Notes: generated by a model from the letters alone, not told the origin. A DNA stretch of 64,000 nucleotides from Bacillota bacterium (GCA_023409265.1 JAEYHZ010000044.1:62001-126000); one strand, 5' to 3'; numbered from the stretch's first letter, positions 17,124 through 26,827 are shown. Numbers and translations: made by a program.

Positions 17124-18017
17124 ATGTTGGATATAATTCTTGGGGCAATATCTCTCGGCCTGTTATGGGCTGTAATGACTATAGGGGTTTATATAACCTA
17201 TCGTATTCTGGATATTGCAGATTTGACGGTTGAGGGAAGTATTGCAATGGGTGCAGCTATAGCTGCCAAAGCTATCAGTATCGGAATAAATCCGTTTGCT
17301 GCTACAGCTCTGGCGCTGCTGGGCGGTTTGGCGGCAGGTCTGGTAACGGGGTTGCTGCATACGAAACTAAAGATACCTGCACTATTATCAGGAATTTTAA
17401 CGATGATAGCCCTTTATTCTGTAAATTTGCATATAATGGGGAAAGCAAACGTATCGCTTTTAAGGATGGACACTGTATATACACCATTTACTAAACTTGG
17501 GCTGGATACCACCAGCGCAGTGATAATATTAGGTTTTATCTGTGTCTCAGCGGTTGTAGCTATCCTGTACTGGTTCTTTGGAACCGAGCTGGGTTCAGCA
17601 ATCCGTGCCACCGGTGACAATCCCAATATGGTTCGTGCTCAGGGTATCAATACCAATCTGATGAAAATAATAGGACTGATTATCAGCAACGGTCTGGTTG
17701 CCGTCAGTGGAGCTCTGATTGCTCAAAGCCAGAGCTTTTCAGACGTACAGATGGGAACCGGATCAATAGTTATCGGCCTGGCTTCAGTAATCATCGGTGA
17801 AGTACTTTTTGGCAGGAAGAACTTTTTCAGCAGGCTGATATCGCTGGTGCTGGGTGCCATAACCTACCGTATAATCATAGCACTGGTGCTTAAGCTGGGT
17901 ATGCCTGCTAATGATTTGAAGCTGTTTACCGCAATCACCGTTGCGGTTGCATTGGCACTGCCTGTATTCAGATCATATCTTCGTCCTGTTAAGATATCAA
18001 TTAAGGAGGGCGAATAA
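17124..18017 (+). CDS. ABC transporter permease (TrpY-type)
   Basis: About 297 residues and eight or so membrane segments, in the branched-chain-type permease class. Typical phrases are YRILDIADLTVEGSIAMGAA, GTELGSAIRATGDNPNMVRAQGINT and GSIVIGLASVIIGEVLFG. It pairs with the TrpX-like binding protein and ends directly before the ATPase gene start. ATG 17124 is preferred: GGGTGA lies 6 nt upstream, whereas the in-frame GTG at 17115 overlaps that site. The 208-nt gap before it holds several GC-rich inverted repeats but no terminator with a T-run. Confidence 0.88.
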   Translation: MLDIILGAISLGLLWAVMTIGVYITYRILDIADLTVEGSIAMGAAIAAKAISIGINPFAATALALLGGLAAGLVTGLLHTKLKIPALLSGILTMIALYSVNLHIMGKANVSLLRMDTVYTPFTKLGLDTTSAVIILGFICVSAVVAILYWFFGTELGSAIRATGDNPNMVRAQGINTNLMKIIGLIISNGLVAVSGALIAQSQSFSDVQMGTGSIVIGLASVIIGEVLFGRKNFFSRLISLVLGAITYRIIIALVLKLGMPANDLKLFTAITVAVALALPVFRSYLRPVKISIKEGE

Positions 18018-18812
18018 ATGCTGCAGATAAATGGAATATATAAGGTTTTTCATGCCGGTACTGTAAATGAAAAGGTTGCTTTGCGCAATGTCAGTTTAAA
18101 GCTTGAGGAAGGCGACTTTGTAACCCTGATTGGGGGTAACGGAGCAGGAAAGTCTACAATGCTAAATTGTGTGGCAGGAGTCCATAATATTGATAAAGGT
18201 TCAATTATAATAGATAGCACCGATGTGACCAAATACTCGGAGTACAAGCGGGCAGTAATGCTTGGAAGGGTATTTCAGGATCCTATGATGGGTACTGCGG
18301 CTAACATGGGGATAGAGGAGAACCTTGCGCTGGCTTTCCGCAGAGGGCAGAGCCGGGGTTTGAGATGGGGCATCAAAAACAAGGAAAGAGCCCTTTATAA
18401 GGAATTGCTGAGCCACCTGGAACTAGGTCTTGAAAACAGGCTGGATGCAAAGGTGGGACTTCTTTCAGGAGGTCAGAGGCAGGCACTTACGCTGCTAATG
18501 GCAACCCTGAAAAAACCAAAGGTTTTGCTGTTGGATGAGCATACAGCAGCCCTTGATCCAAAAACAGCCGAAAAGGTTCTGCAGCTCAGTGACAGGTTCA
18601 TTGCGGAGGATAATCTGACAGCTTTGATGGTTACTCACAACATGCGTGACGCCATAAAGCATGGTAATCGCTTGATAATGATGCATGAGGGCCGTATTAT
18701 TCTTGATATTAAAGGTGAGGATAAGAAAAAGCTGACTGTGGAAGACTTGCTTCAGCGCTTTGGCAAAGCCAGCGGAGAGGAATTTGCAAATGACCGTGCG
18801 TTGCTTTCTTAA
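18018..18812 (+). CDS. ABC transporter ATP-binding protein (TrpZ-type)
   Basis: All ABC ATPase motifs are present: Walker A GGNGAGKST (about residues 38-46), signature LSGGQRQALTLLMA, Walker B KVLLLDEHTAALDP and the switch histidine in MVTHNM. It starts one base after the permease stop codon and closes the three-gene transporter operon, so its partners are the TrpX- and TrpY-type proteins. A strong terminator follows 35 nt downstream. Confidence 0.93.
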   Translation: MLQINGIYKVFHAGTVNEKVALRNVSLKLEEGDFVTLIGGNGAGKSTMLNCVAGVHNIDKGSIIIDSTDVTKYSEYKRAVMLGRVFQDPMMGTAANMGIEENLALAFRRGQSRGLRWGIKNKERALYKELLSHLELGLENRLDAKVGLLSGGQRQALTLLMATLKKPKVLLLDEHTAALDPKTAEKVLQLSDRFIAEDNLTALMVTHNMRDAIKHGNRLIMMHEGRIILDIKGEDKKKLTVEDLLQRFGKASGEEFANDRALLS

Positions 18813-18846
18813 TTGAATATAAAAAAGATACAATTTATTTATCAAT

Positions 18847-18881
18847 AAAAATCCATTCGGAGTTCTCCGGATGGATTTTTA
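18847..18881 (+). terminator. Terminator of the T-box transporter operon
   Basis: AAAATCCATTCGGAG and CTCCGGATGGATTTTT form a stem of about 14 bp with one G-T pair and a T5 end. Confidence 0.85.
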
Positions 18882-18953
18882 TTGTTGCTGCAAAATGCAA
18901 AACTGCTAACGCCGTTTATAAGTCTCAGAAACTAAACGGCTTGTCAGATATAA

Positions 18954-18988
18954 AAGAAGGCCTGTTTCATTTGAAACAGACCTTTCTG
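18954..18988 (-). terminator. Terminator of the transketolase gene
   Basis: Read on the minus strand, AGGTCTGTTTC pairs with GAAACAGGCCT and the stem runs into TTCTTTTAT. It lies 27 nt beyond the tkt stop. Confidence 0.75.
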
Positions 18989-19014
18989 AAAAATATTTAT
19001 ATATGATGTCGAGT

Positions 19015-21003
19015 TTACTTAGCTAAAACTGCCTTAGCTTTTGCAGCAATGTTTTCAGCAGTAAAGCCATAGTGTTTGAAAAGCAGATCAGCAGGAGCTG
19101 AAGCACCGAAACTGTCAATTGTAACAACTTCACCCTTCAGACCTACATATTTGTGCCAGCCGAAGGAGGAGGCAGCTTCAACTGCAACTCTGTTGGCAAC
19201 AGCTGATGGCAAAACGCTTTCCTTGTATTCAGCCGACTGTCTTTCAAAAAGTTCCCATGATGGCATACTTACCACTCTTGCATCAATACCTTCTGCCTGC
19301 AGCTGTTTACCTGCTTCAAGGGTTGCATGAACTTCGGAACCTGTAGCCATGAGTATTATCTGTGGAGCAGCATTTTTTGAATCCAAAAGTGTATATGCAC
19401 CCTTTAAAGCAACCTTTCCGTCGATATCGAGAACTGGAAGGTTCTGTCTTGTCAATACGAGACAGGTTGGTGAGGATGGATTTGTAACTGCAGTAAACCA
19501 GCCGGCAGCTGTTTCGTTTGCATCAGCAGGTCTGAAATCTATGAAGTTTGGAATACTTCTGATTGCAGCAAGCTGCTCAATTGGCTGGTGGGTAGGTCCG
19601 TCTTCTCCAACACCGATACTGTCATGAGTCATAACATAAGTAACAGGAGTTTTCATAAGAGCTGACAATCTCATGGCACCCTTCATGTAGTCAGTGAATA
19701 CGAAGAAGGTTGAGCAGTAAACCTTCATTCCGCCGTAAATAGCCATAGCATTTGCTATTGCAGCCATTCCGTGTTCTCTTACACCAAAGTGAAGATTTCT
19801 TCCGCTGTGGTCAGCTGCTGAGAAATCACCCATATCCTTCATGTAAGTCTTGTTTGATGGAGCCAGGTCAGCCGATCCACCAACAAGGTTCGGAAGTTTC
19901 TTTGCAAGATAGTTGATTATGTTACCTGAAACAGCTCTGGTTGCATTTGGCTTTGTGTCAAACTTCCAGAAGTTTTCGTCATTTAATAAAAGCTCTTCGT
20001 AATTGCTGTTCTGCCAGAGTTCCCATTCCTTTGCGAGATCCGGATGTGCAGCGGCGTATTTCCTGAACATTTCGTTCCAGGCTTCTTCAGCTTTGATTCC
20101 TGCCTGAACAAATTCGTTGGTAAAGCCGGCAACTTCTTCAGTAATATTGAAGCAATCCTCTTTGCACATTCCGTAGAATTCCTTGGTCTTACCGAGGCCT
20201 TCTTCTCCCAGAGGTTCTCCGTGAACTGATGAGCTTCCTGCCTTTGGTGAACCATACCCGATCTGGGTATTAACTATAATAATTGATGGAGCACTTGTTT
20301 CAGCCTTGGCCGTTTCAATAGCAGCGCTGATATCTTCAACGCTGTTGCCGTCTTCAACCTTGAGAACCTGCCAGCCATATGCTTCAAAACGTTTGCCTAC
20401 ATCTTCTGTAAAAGCTATGCTTGTATCCCCTTCAATAGTTATCTTGTTGCTATCGTAAAGGAGTATTAATTTTCCGAGTTTCAAGGTACCAGCAAGTGAA
20501 GCGGCTTCACAAGCAACACCTTCCATAAGACAGCCGTCACCTGATAATACATAGGTGTAATTGTCAACAACCTTGTAACCGTCCTTGTTAAATTTAGCAG
20601 ACATTAATTCTTCTGCCATAGCGAAGCCAACACCGTTTGCTACACCCTGACCAAGCGGACCGGTTGTTATTTCCACACCGGCAGTGTGACCAAATTCAGG
20701 ATGGCCTGGAGTTTTGCTTCCGAACTGTCTGAAATTTTTCAAATCATCAAGTGATACATCATAACCGAAAACATGGAGCAGGGAATATAGCATCGCTGAT
20801 CCGTGTCCTGCTGAGAGAACGAATCTGTCTCTTCCGGCCCACTTTGGATTCTTTGGGTTGTGTTTCATATGTTTAGCCCAAACAGAATACGCAATAGGTG
20901 CTGCACCGAGTGGCAGGCCGGGATGCCCTGAATTTGCTTTTTGAACTGCTTCAGCAGCCAAAATTCTTATGGTATTTATGCATGCTGTGTCTAACTTACT
21001 CAT
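19015..21003 (-). CDS. tkt: Transketolase
   Basis: A full-length transketolase (662 residues). It moves two-carbon ketol units between sugar phosphates in the non-oxidative pentose phosphate path, using thiamine diphosphate. The cofactor motif is GDGCLMEGVACEAASLAG...LILLYDSNKIT. Other conserved blocks are ANSGHPGLPLGAAPIAY, SAGHGSAMLYSLLH, FGVREHGMAAIANA and THDSIGVGEDGPTHQP. The SD is GGGGAGG. The gene stands alone, with a terminator behind it and an AT-rich region upstream. Clostridia often lack the oxidative branch, so this enzyme would feed pentoses from plant polymers into glycolysis. Confidence 0.97.
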   Translation of the reverse strand: MSKLDTACINTIRILAAEAVQKANSGHPGLPLGAAPIAYSVWAKHMKHNPKNPKWAGRDRFVLSAGHGSAMLYSLLHVFGYDVSLDDLKNFRQFGSKTPGHPEFGHTAGVEITTGPLGQGVANGVGFAMAEELMSAKFNKDGYKVVDNYTYVLSGDGCLMEGVACEAASLAGTLKLGKLILLYDSNKITIEGDTSIAFTEDVGKRFEAYGWQVLKVEDGNSVEDISAAIETAKAETSAPSIIIVNTQIGYGSPKAGSSSVHGEPLGEEGLGKTKEFYGMCKEDCFNITEEVAGFTNEFVQAGIKAEEAWNEMFRKYAAAHPDLAKEWELWQNSNYEELLLNDENFWKFDTKPNATRAVSGNIINYLAKKLPNLVGGSADLAPSNKTYMKDMGDFSAADHSGRNLHFGVREHGMAAIANAMAIYGGMKVYCSTFFVFTDYMKGAMRLSALMKTPVTYVMTHDSIGVGEDGPTHQPIEQLAAIRSIPNFIDFRPADANETAAGWFTAVTNPSSPTCLVLTRQNLPVLDIDGKVALKGAYTLLDSKNAAPQIILMATGSEVHATLEAGKQLQAEGIDARVVSMPSWELFERQSAEYKESVLPSAVANRVAVEAASSFGWHKYVGLKGEVVTIDSFGASAPADLLFKHYGFTAENIAAKAKAVLAK

Positions 21004-21364
21004 TGCTGGATCCTCCCCAATATCTATTATATAACATTAAACATGGCTAAATTTCTCCCATGTATAAATGTTATTATTAAATTAAAAGTTTTTAAAAAGG
21101 TTTTGTAAAACTTTAAACACTACTATATTAACACAAAAATGGTCATAAAAAAATTACTTGTTAAAAAAATATCTATATTTTCTAAAAAACTTATAAAAAA
21201 ATACGTGTAAATTAATAACCATTATACAAACAGTGTCTGCCAGTATTATGGTATTTATTCGGATATAATAGCTAAATGGAATATTTTCAGAGAGATAATT
21301 TATATTTCAGAAAATAAATTAATTAAAGTAAAACAGGAGCTGTTTTTTGGTATAATATCTAAAT

Positions 21365-21528
21365 AAGAACCTGTTTAGTATCTGCTTGTACTTGACATTT
21401 TGAGTGAATTTTGTGTCAGGCAAGGCAAATTTTTGCAGGAATAACTTGTTTATTCCAAAAAAATTTAACACAGCATGGCGCAAAATCCGCCAAAATGACG
21501 AGTGCAATGGGATACTAAACAGGTTCTA
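21365..21528. mobile_element. MITE-like inverted-repeat element, family A, copy 2
   Basis: Left end AAGAACCTGTTTAGTATC and right end GATACTAAACAGGTTCTAA are complementary over about 17 bp. Interior arms ACATTTTGAGTGAATTTTG and CAAAATCCGCCAAAATGAC also pair, so the element can fold as one long hairpin. It shares ends and internal blocks with the element at 4163-4348. It sits about 70 bp before the metal-transporter ATPase gene. Confidence 0.8.
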
Positions 21529-21597
21529 AGGTTTTATTCGCGATTTATCCGGCTCACGATAGGTGCTGAATGTATTAGGACTAAATAATTTTATTAC

Positions 21598-22410
21598 GTG
21601 AGCCTGAAAGGCTACGATACTTGTATGGAAGAAATAAACGGAAAACACAAAGAAGTTTGCGATATAAACAAGAAATGTTCAGGCTACTGCTGTACACAGA
21701 TACAAAATTTCTCGGTAAAAGCAGGGAAAACCGAAATTTTGCATGATGTCAACCTGCACTTGCACTGCGGTGAACTGACAGCATTGATTGGTCCCAATGG
21801 AGCCGGGAAGAGTACCCTTCTCAAGGCAATCTTAGGGGAAATAAAGCATGAGGGCACAATAGTATTTGCAGGATCAAACGGTCAAACTGGACGTAAGCCC
21901 ATGGTGGGCTATGTGCCGCAGCAGTTGGAGTTTGATACTGCTGCACCTGTAAGTGTAAAAGATTTATTTGCGGCCTGTATGAATAGAAAACCTGCATTTC
22001 TAAAAACCTCCAGGCAAATAAACGAAAGAATTCTTGCGTGCCTCGGGCGGGTCCAGGGTGAAGGCTTGATCGATAGAAGACTTGGTGCCCTTTCAGGTGG
22101 TGAGCTTCAGAGAGTACTGCTGGCTCTTGCACTTGAACCGGTTCCGCAGCTTCTGCTTATGGACGAGCCTGTTTCAGGTGTAGACAGAAAAGGTCTGGAA
22201 GTTTTTTATGAAATCGTTTCCCAAATAAGAGAAAAGTATGACCTTACAATAATACTTGTATCTCATGACCTGGATCTTGTTAAAAAACATGCAGACAGGG
22301 TGGTATTGTTAAATAAAACCGTCATTCTTAACGGGACACCTGATAAAGTGTACAGTGACAAGAGATTACACGAAACCTTCGGCTTGTCGGGCATTATTGA
22401 GGGCTCATAA
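21598..22410 (+). CDS. Metal ABC transporter ATP-binding protein (Zn/Mn, ZnuC-like)
   Basis: An ABC ATPase of the ZnuC/MntB class: Walker A GPNGAGKST, the class-typical MVGYVPQQLEFD, signature LSGGELQRVLLALAL, Walker B QLLLMDEPVSGVD and switch ILVSHD. The N-terminus is extended by about 35 residues with five cysteines (DTC, EVC, KKC, GYCC) that could bind metal. The start is uncertain: GTG 21598 or ATG 21625, neither with a good SD. The permease follows, but no binding-protein gene is in the operon. Confidence 0.88.
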   Translation: MSLKGYDTCMEEINGKHKEVCDINKKCSGYCCTQIQNFSVKAGKTEILHDVNLHLHCGELTALIGPNGAGKSTLLKAILGEIKHEGTIVFAGSNGQTGRKPMVGYVPQQLEFDTAAPVSVKDLFAACMNRKPAFLKTSRQINERILACLGRVQGEGLIDRRLGALSGGELQRVLLALALEPVPQLLLMDEPVSGVDRKGLEVFYEIVSQIREKYDLTIILVSHDLDLVKKHADRVVLLNKTVILNGTPDKVYSDKRLHETFGLSGIIEGS

Positions 22411-22458
22411 AATAATAACACACGATTTTGAAGCGAATGATTAAGAGGGGTAATAATT

Positions 22459-23295
22459 TTGAACCAGATATATAGTTTGCTGGATGCAGTTCTCCCATTT
22501 GAATGGCTTGGATATGATTTTATGAAAAATGCCTTTTTGGCGGTGTTGCTGATAACCCCCATATTCGGTATTCTGGGAACCATAATCGTTAACAACCGGA
22601 TGGCATTTTTCTCCGATGCGCTTGGGCACGGAGCCTTTACAGGTATTGCAATAGGAAGCGTTATTGGAATATTTCAGCCCATCTGGTCGGCAATAGTTTT
22701 TTCAATAGGGTTTTCAGTACTTATTACAGTAATTAAAAACAAAACTAAAAGTTCAACCGATACTGTAATCGGAGTGTTCTCGTCTGCAGCAATAGCTTTG
22801 GGTGTTGTTCTGGTAACCTCGGGGGGCAATAACAAATACACATCATTTCTGGTGGGGGATTTGTTAAGCATCAATCCGGGTGAGGTAGGGATACTGCTCA
22901 TTCTCGCTGTAGTTATTATAGTCCTGTGGGTTATATACTACAATAAAGTTCTATTAGTGAGCGTAAATATATCACTTGCCAAAAGCAGAGGAATTAACAC
23001 CCTGGCAGTTGAACTGGCGTTTACTTCAATAATAGCTGTGGTTGTGACTGTTGTTATCCAGTGGGTGGGTCTGCTGATAATTAACTCGCTTCTTGTGCTG
23101 CCCGCTGCTGCAGCAAGAAATATATCTTCCAGTGCCCGGCAGTACAATGTAATGGCAATACTGATATCAACTGTATCCGGCCTGATAGGGTTAATACTGT
23201 CATATTATTTGGATACTGCCACAGGAGCCACAATAGTAATAGTTTCATCAATAATATATTTTATCACCTTGGCTGTGAGAAAGAGATTTGCATAG
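22459..23295 (+). CDS. Metal ABC transporter permease (ZnuB-like)
   Basis: A 278-residue permease of the ABC-3 family with about eight membrane segments. Family blocks are FFSDALGHGAFTGIAIGSVIG and the C-terminal LLIINSLLVLPAAAARNISSSARQYN. It starts at TTG, with AGAGGGG eight nt upstream. It lies 48 nt downstream of the ATPase gene and should form the membrane channel for zinc or manganese with it. The binding protein must be encoded elsewhere. Confidence 0.9.
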   Translation: MNQIYSLLDAVLPFEWLGYDFMKNAFLAVLLITPIFGILGTIIVNNRMAFFSDALGHGAFTGIAIGSVIGIFQPIWSAIVFSIGFSVLITVIKNKTKSSTDTVIGVFSSAAIALGVVLVTSGGNNKYTSFLVGDLLSINPGEVGILLILAVVIIVLWVIYYNKVLLVSVNISLAKSRGINTLAVELAFTSIIAVVVTVVIQWVGLLIINSLLVLPAAAARNISSSARQYNVMAILISTVSGLIGLILSYYLDTATGATIVIVSSIIYFITLAVRKRFA

Positions 23296-23388
23296 AAGGA
23301 GTGCTGTTAAGCTCTCATATTTGTGCACCAAATGAGAGGACTGCATTATAAAAAACATCTATACTTGTTGTTGTCAGGAGGTGATGTA

Positions 23389-24249
23389 ATGGATTGGGTA
23401 TCAAGGTTAAATGAAGCAGTAAATTATATTGAAGAACATCTGGATAAACAGATCAGCTATGATAAAGCCGCACAAATTGCGTGCTGTTCGACTTTTCATT
23501 TTCAAAGAATGTTTTCATATATTGCAGATGTTCCTCTGGCCGAGTATATTCGGCGCAGGAGGATCACACTGGCTGCATTCGATTTGCAAAGCACTAATGA
23601 AAGAATCATTGATATAGCGTTAAAGTATGGATATGATTCTCCTACTTCCTTTAATCGTGCTTTCCAGAATATTAACGGGATTTCGCCAAATGCTGCAAGA
23701 GCCAAAGGAGTATCTCTAAAAGCATTTCCACGCATCACCTTTAGTATAACAATAAAAGGAGATGTAGAGATGAATTACAAAATCCTATCAAAGGATGCAT
23801 TTAAAATCGTTGGAGTCAAAGAGCACTACGATTTAAACGTGGAAGAGAATTTTCTTCAGGTGCCCATGTTTTGGCAGAAAACAGCCCAAAGCGGGATAAT
23901 ACCTGCTATTTGTTCCCTTATGAACAAAGAACCCTTTGGAGTACTCGGGGTAAGCACCTGTATGAACGGACAGGACTTTGACTATTATATAGCAGTTGCC
24001 ACCGATAAAGAAACACCTGCCGGAATGGCAGATTATACAGTGCCTGAATGTACCTGGGCAATTTTTGAATGCGTGGGTGCAATGCCAAATGCACTGCAGG
24101 AATTGCAAAAGCGTATTGTAACAGAGTGGCTGCCCACATCAGGATATGAATATGCCAATGCACCGGACATTGAAGTATATTTTGAAGGAGATCAGCAAGC
24201 TTCAGATTATAAATGTGAAGTATGGCTCCCCATCGTAAAAAAGGTATAA
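23389..24249 (+). CDS. AraC-family regulator with GyrI-like effector-binding domain
   Basis: The N-terminal 105 residues are a double helix-turn-helix of the AraC type (YIEEHLDKQISYDKAAQIACCSTFHFQRMFSYIADVPLAEYIRRRR; the second motif ends GYDSPTSFNRAFQNINGISP). The C-terminal 160 residues are a GyrI/SbmC-like ligand domain ending YEYANAPDIEVYFEGD. Proteins of this build (Rob, BmrR-like ligand domain) respond to hydrophobic compounds or drugs. The start is ATG 23389, behind AGGAGGTGATGTA. It stands downstream of the metal transporter but has its own SD and terminator. Confidence 0.92.
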   Translation: MDWVSRLNEAVNYIEEHLDKQISYDKAAQIACCSTFHFQRMFSYIADVPLAEYIRRRRITLAAFDLQSTNERIIDIALKYGYDSPTSFNRAFQNINGISPNAARAKGVSLKAFPRITFSITIKGDVEMNYKILSKDAFKIVGVKEHYDLNVEENFLQVPMFWQKTAQSGIIPAICSLMNKEPFGVLGVSTCMNGQDFDYYIAVATDKETPAGMADYTVPECTWAIFECVGAMPNALQELQKRIVTEWLPTSGYEYANAPDIEVYFEGDQQASDYKCEVWLPIVKKV

Positions 24250-24336
24250 TGTTGGATTATATTGCAGATAAAAACAAAAAATACATATAAAAAATACAAA
24301 CAAAAAAACATATAGTAGATGCATAAAAACAATGAA

Positions 24337-24376
24337 AAGGAGAAAATTCACATATGACCAAGTGAATTTTCTCCTT
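24337..24376. terminator. Bidirectional terminator between the AraC regulator and GH94 genes
   Basis: AAGGAGAAAATTCAC and GTGAATTTTCTCCTT form a perfect 15-bp stem between two convergent genes; T-rich sequence follows (CCTGTTTTCC). Confidence 0.8.
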
Positions 24377-24385
24377 CCTGTTTTC

Positions 24386-26827
24386 CTAACCCATTACCAC
24401 TAAGATATCATTTGTTTCAACCAGATCTTCACATGCTACATAACAGCCTTCAAACTTTTTACCGTTCACAATAATATACCTGACACCTTTTTCTACGCCT
24501 GCAGAATTATCCACCTTTATATCAAGCATTTTTCCCCGGAAATTCTTTTTCATGGTGAAGCACTTCCAGGCTGAAGGGATGCAAGGGTTAATTTTAATAC
24601 CGTCATACTGCGGCTGGAGCCCCAAAATACCGTTTACCATAGCAACCATAACCGTTGAAGCTGTTCCGGTGAGCCAATGCACATGGGAGCGTCCATGGTT
24701 CAGAGTATCAATGCCCTCGGTTGCCTGGCCGTGGACGTAGGGTTCCAGCATACGGATTTCTGCCTGCTCATTCATGGCGGCCGGATTTATTTCATTAAAG
24801 TATTCATATGCTCTGTTACCGTTGCCCACAATAGTCTCAGCAAGAATGAGCCAGCCCTGGGGTTGAGAGAAGATACCCGCGTTCTCCTTTGTACCTGCAT
24901 TAAACAGAACCATCCTGGCAACAGGCAGGCCAAATTTCTTAAATGCAGGGTAAAACAGCATGGCACCATACTTTGTATTAAGCTTGTTGTATACCTTATC
25001 AAGGGCTGCTTTTGCCTTATCACTCTTTGCAGCTCCGCTTATTACCGCCCAGGTTTGTGGATTAAGCCAGATATTGGCCTCTTCGTTATTCTTTGAACCA
25101 ATTGTATAACCAGCTTCTGTAAAGCCGCGAACATACTGGTCGTCCTCCCAGGCGAATTCCTCAAAAATCATAATCAACCTATCCATATGGAAGTCAGACC
25201 ATTCCACATCGGAGGTGCTTTGCTTTTTATGAGCAAACTCCTGGAAGATAGAAAGTGCATAATATAGTTGGAAGGCTACAAACATCGATTCACCTCTGGT
25301 TCCCAGTCTCAGACAGTCATTCCAGTCGGCGAAGAGGCCTGCTGGCAGACCATGGACTCCCTGTCTGTCAAGATTGAACTGTATTGCCTGCTTCAGGTGA
25401 GCGTAAACCGTAGCCCGGCCCTTATCGGCATAAGGTATTACTTCGTCTATAAAGCTCCAGTTTCCGCTTTCCTTTATATAGGTAATAACCGTTGGGAAAA
25501 GCCATAATGCATCGTCGGCACGATAGAAGGACTGACCGGTTTTCTTTGCATATTCCGACTCATCGGGGGTCTCTTCTGTTCCGGGAACATGATCAAATTT
25601 AACAAGGGGGAGACCACCGCCGTTGGATATCTGAGCCGAAAGCATAACCTTCAGGCGTTCCTTGGCTAGATTGCTGTCCAGATGAATTATACCCTGAATA
25701 TCCTGAACGGTATCACGGTACCCCAGGCCGTTTCTCAGGCCGCAGTACTGGAAGGAGGCAGCTCTTGACCACAGGAAGGTAATAAAGCATTGGTAAGCGT
25801 TCCATACGTTTACCATATTATCGAAATTATCATCGGGAGTGCCCACCTGCAAGTTCCCGAGTCTGGAGTGCCACAGTTCCTTAAGCTCCATTAACTGCCG
25901 GCCTGGGATATCGGATTGTTCTGAGATACTGTTTTTATATGTATCTATGACACTCCTGGCCAATTCCTCATTACCGGAACCGAGAAGGAAAACCATTTCC
26001 TTTTCCTCCCCGGGCTTCAGTGTTATATCAATTTGCAGTGCTCCGCAGGAATTACAGTTATAGGCAGGCGTGTTGGTGCACTTGCCTTCTTCAACAGCAA
26101 TAGGGTTTCCGTAATTTCTGTATCTCCCAAGGAAAGCGTCCCGTTCACCGTCATAGGCCGCTACTTCTGCTCCGGCAACTCCAAAAAATCTGCAGCTGGG
26201 ATCACCCATCTTATCGCAGCTTCCATCAACGTCTGCAGTGGCTTCACTTCCGCTCTCATTTATAACTTGAAGAATATGGTCTCCTTTAAAATAAGTCTTA
26301 CTGATAAATTGTGAATACTGTAAGTTCACAGTGTCATTTTCATAGTGGTCGTGGTTTGTGAACTCAACCATCCCGTAAATGGAAATATTTTTAGGGAAGG
26401 CCCCGTTATTTCTTATCTTAAACTTCCAGATTTCATAATACTTATCCAGAGGAACAAAGTAAGTGGTATCAGTTTCAATATCCTTGTATTGGGATGTAAT
26501 ACGTGTATATGCTGTACCGTGACGACATTCACTTTTATATGTACCCAACGGCTTGCAGACCGGCTGCCATGATGCTGACCAATAGTCTCCGTCTGAATTA
26601 TCCCGGATATAGATGTATCTTCCGGGTTGATCATTAGACATGGAGTTCAGCCTGAATCTGATAATTCTTCCCGAGGCTCCGGATTTCACGAAACTGTAAC
26701 CCGCTGCATTATTCGATATGATAGCACCGTAATCCACCGAACCCAGATAATTACACCAGGGAGCCGGTGTATCCGGACGGGTAATAACATACTCTCTGTT
26801 AATTTCATCAAAATGTCCATATCTCAT
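24386..26827 (-). CDS. GH94 disaccharide phosphorylase (chitobiose/cellobiose phosphorylase-like)
   Basis: An 813-residue protein of glycoside hydrolase family 94, which splits beta-linked disaccharides with phosphate to a sugar 1-phosphate and a free sugar in the cytoplasm. It opens MRYGHFDEINREYVITRPDT, as family members do. The catalytic aspartate region ADWNDC is near residues 500-505; RNGLGYRDTVQD and WLTGTAS are also typical. The N-terminal half recalls N,N'-diacetylchitobiose phosphorylase more than classical cellobiose phosphorylase, so the substrate is open. ATG 26827 is chosen since GGAGG lies 10 nt upstream. A LacI-type operator sits just behind that SD. CE7 and GH3 genes are neighbours. 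Confidence 0.9.
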   Translation of the reverse strand: MRYGHFDEINREYVITRPDTPAPWCNYLGSVDYGAIISNNAAGYSFVKSGASGRIIRFRLNSMSNDQPGRYIYIRDNSDGDYWSASWQPVCKPLGTYKSECRHGTAYTRITSQYKDIETDTTYFVPLDKYYEIWKFKIRNNGAFPKNISIYGMVEFTNHDHYENDTVNLQYSQFISKTYFKGDHILQVINESGSEATADVDGSCDKMGDPSCRFFGVAGAEVAAYDGERDAFLGRYRNYGNPIAVEEGKCTNTPAYNCNSCGALQIDITLKPGEEKEMVFLLGSGNEELARSVIDTYKNSISEQSDIPGRQLMELKELWHSRLGNLQVGTPDDNFDNMVNVWNAYQCFITFLWSRAASFQYCGLRNGLGYRDTVQDIQGIIHLDSNLAKERLKVMLSAQISNGGGLPLVKFDHVPGTEETPDESEYAKKTGQSFYRADDALWLFPTVITYIKESGNWSFIDEVIPYADKGRATVYAHLKQAIQFNLDRQGVHGLPAGLFADWNDCLRLGTRGESMFVAFQLYYALSIFQEFAHKKQSTSDVEWSDFHMDRLIMIFEEFAWEDDQYVRGFTEAGYTIGSKNNEEANIWLNPQTWAVISGAAKSDKAKAALDKVYNKLNTKYGAMLFYPAFKKFGLPVARMVLFNAGTKENAGIFSQPQGWLILAETIVGNGNRAYEYFNEINPAAMNEQAEIRMLEPYVHGQATEGIDTLNHGRSHVHWLTGTASTVMVAMVNGILGLQPQYDGIKINPCIPSAWKCFTMKKNFRGKMLDIKVDNSAGVEKGVRYIIVNGKKFEGCYVACEDLVETNDILVVMG

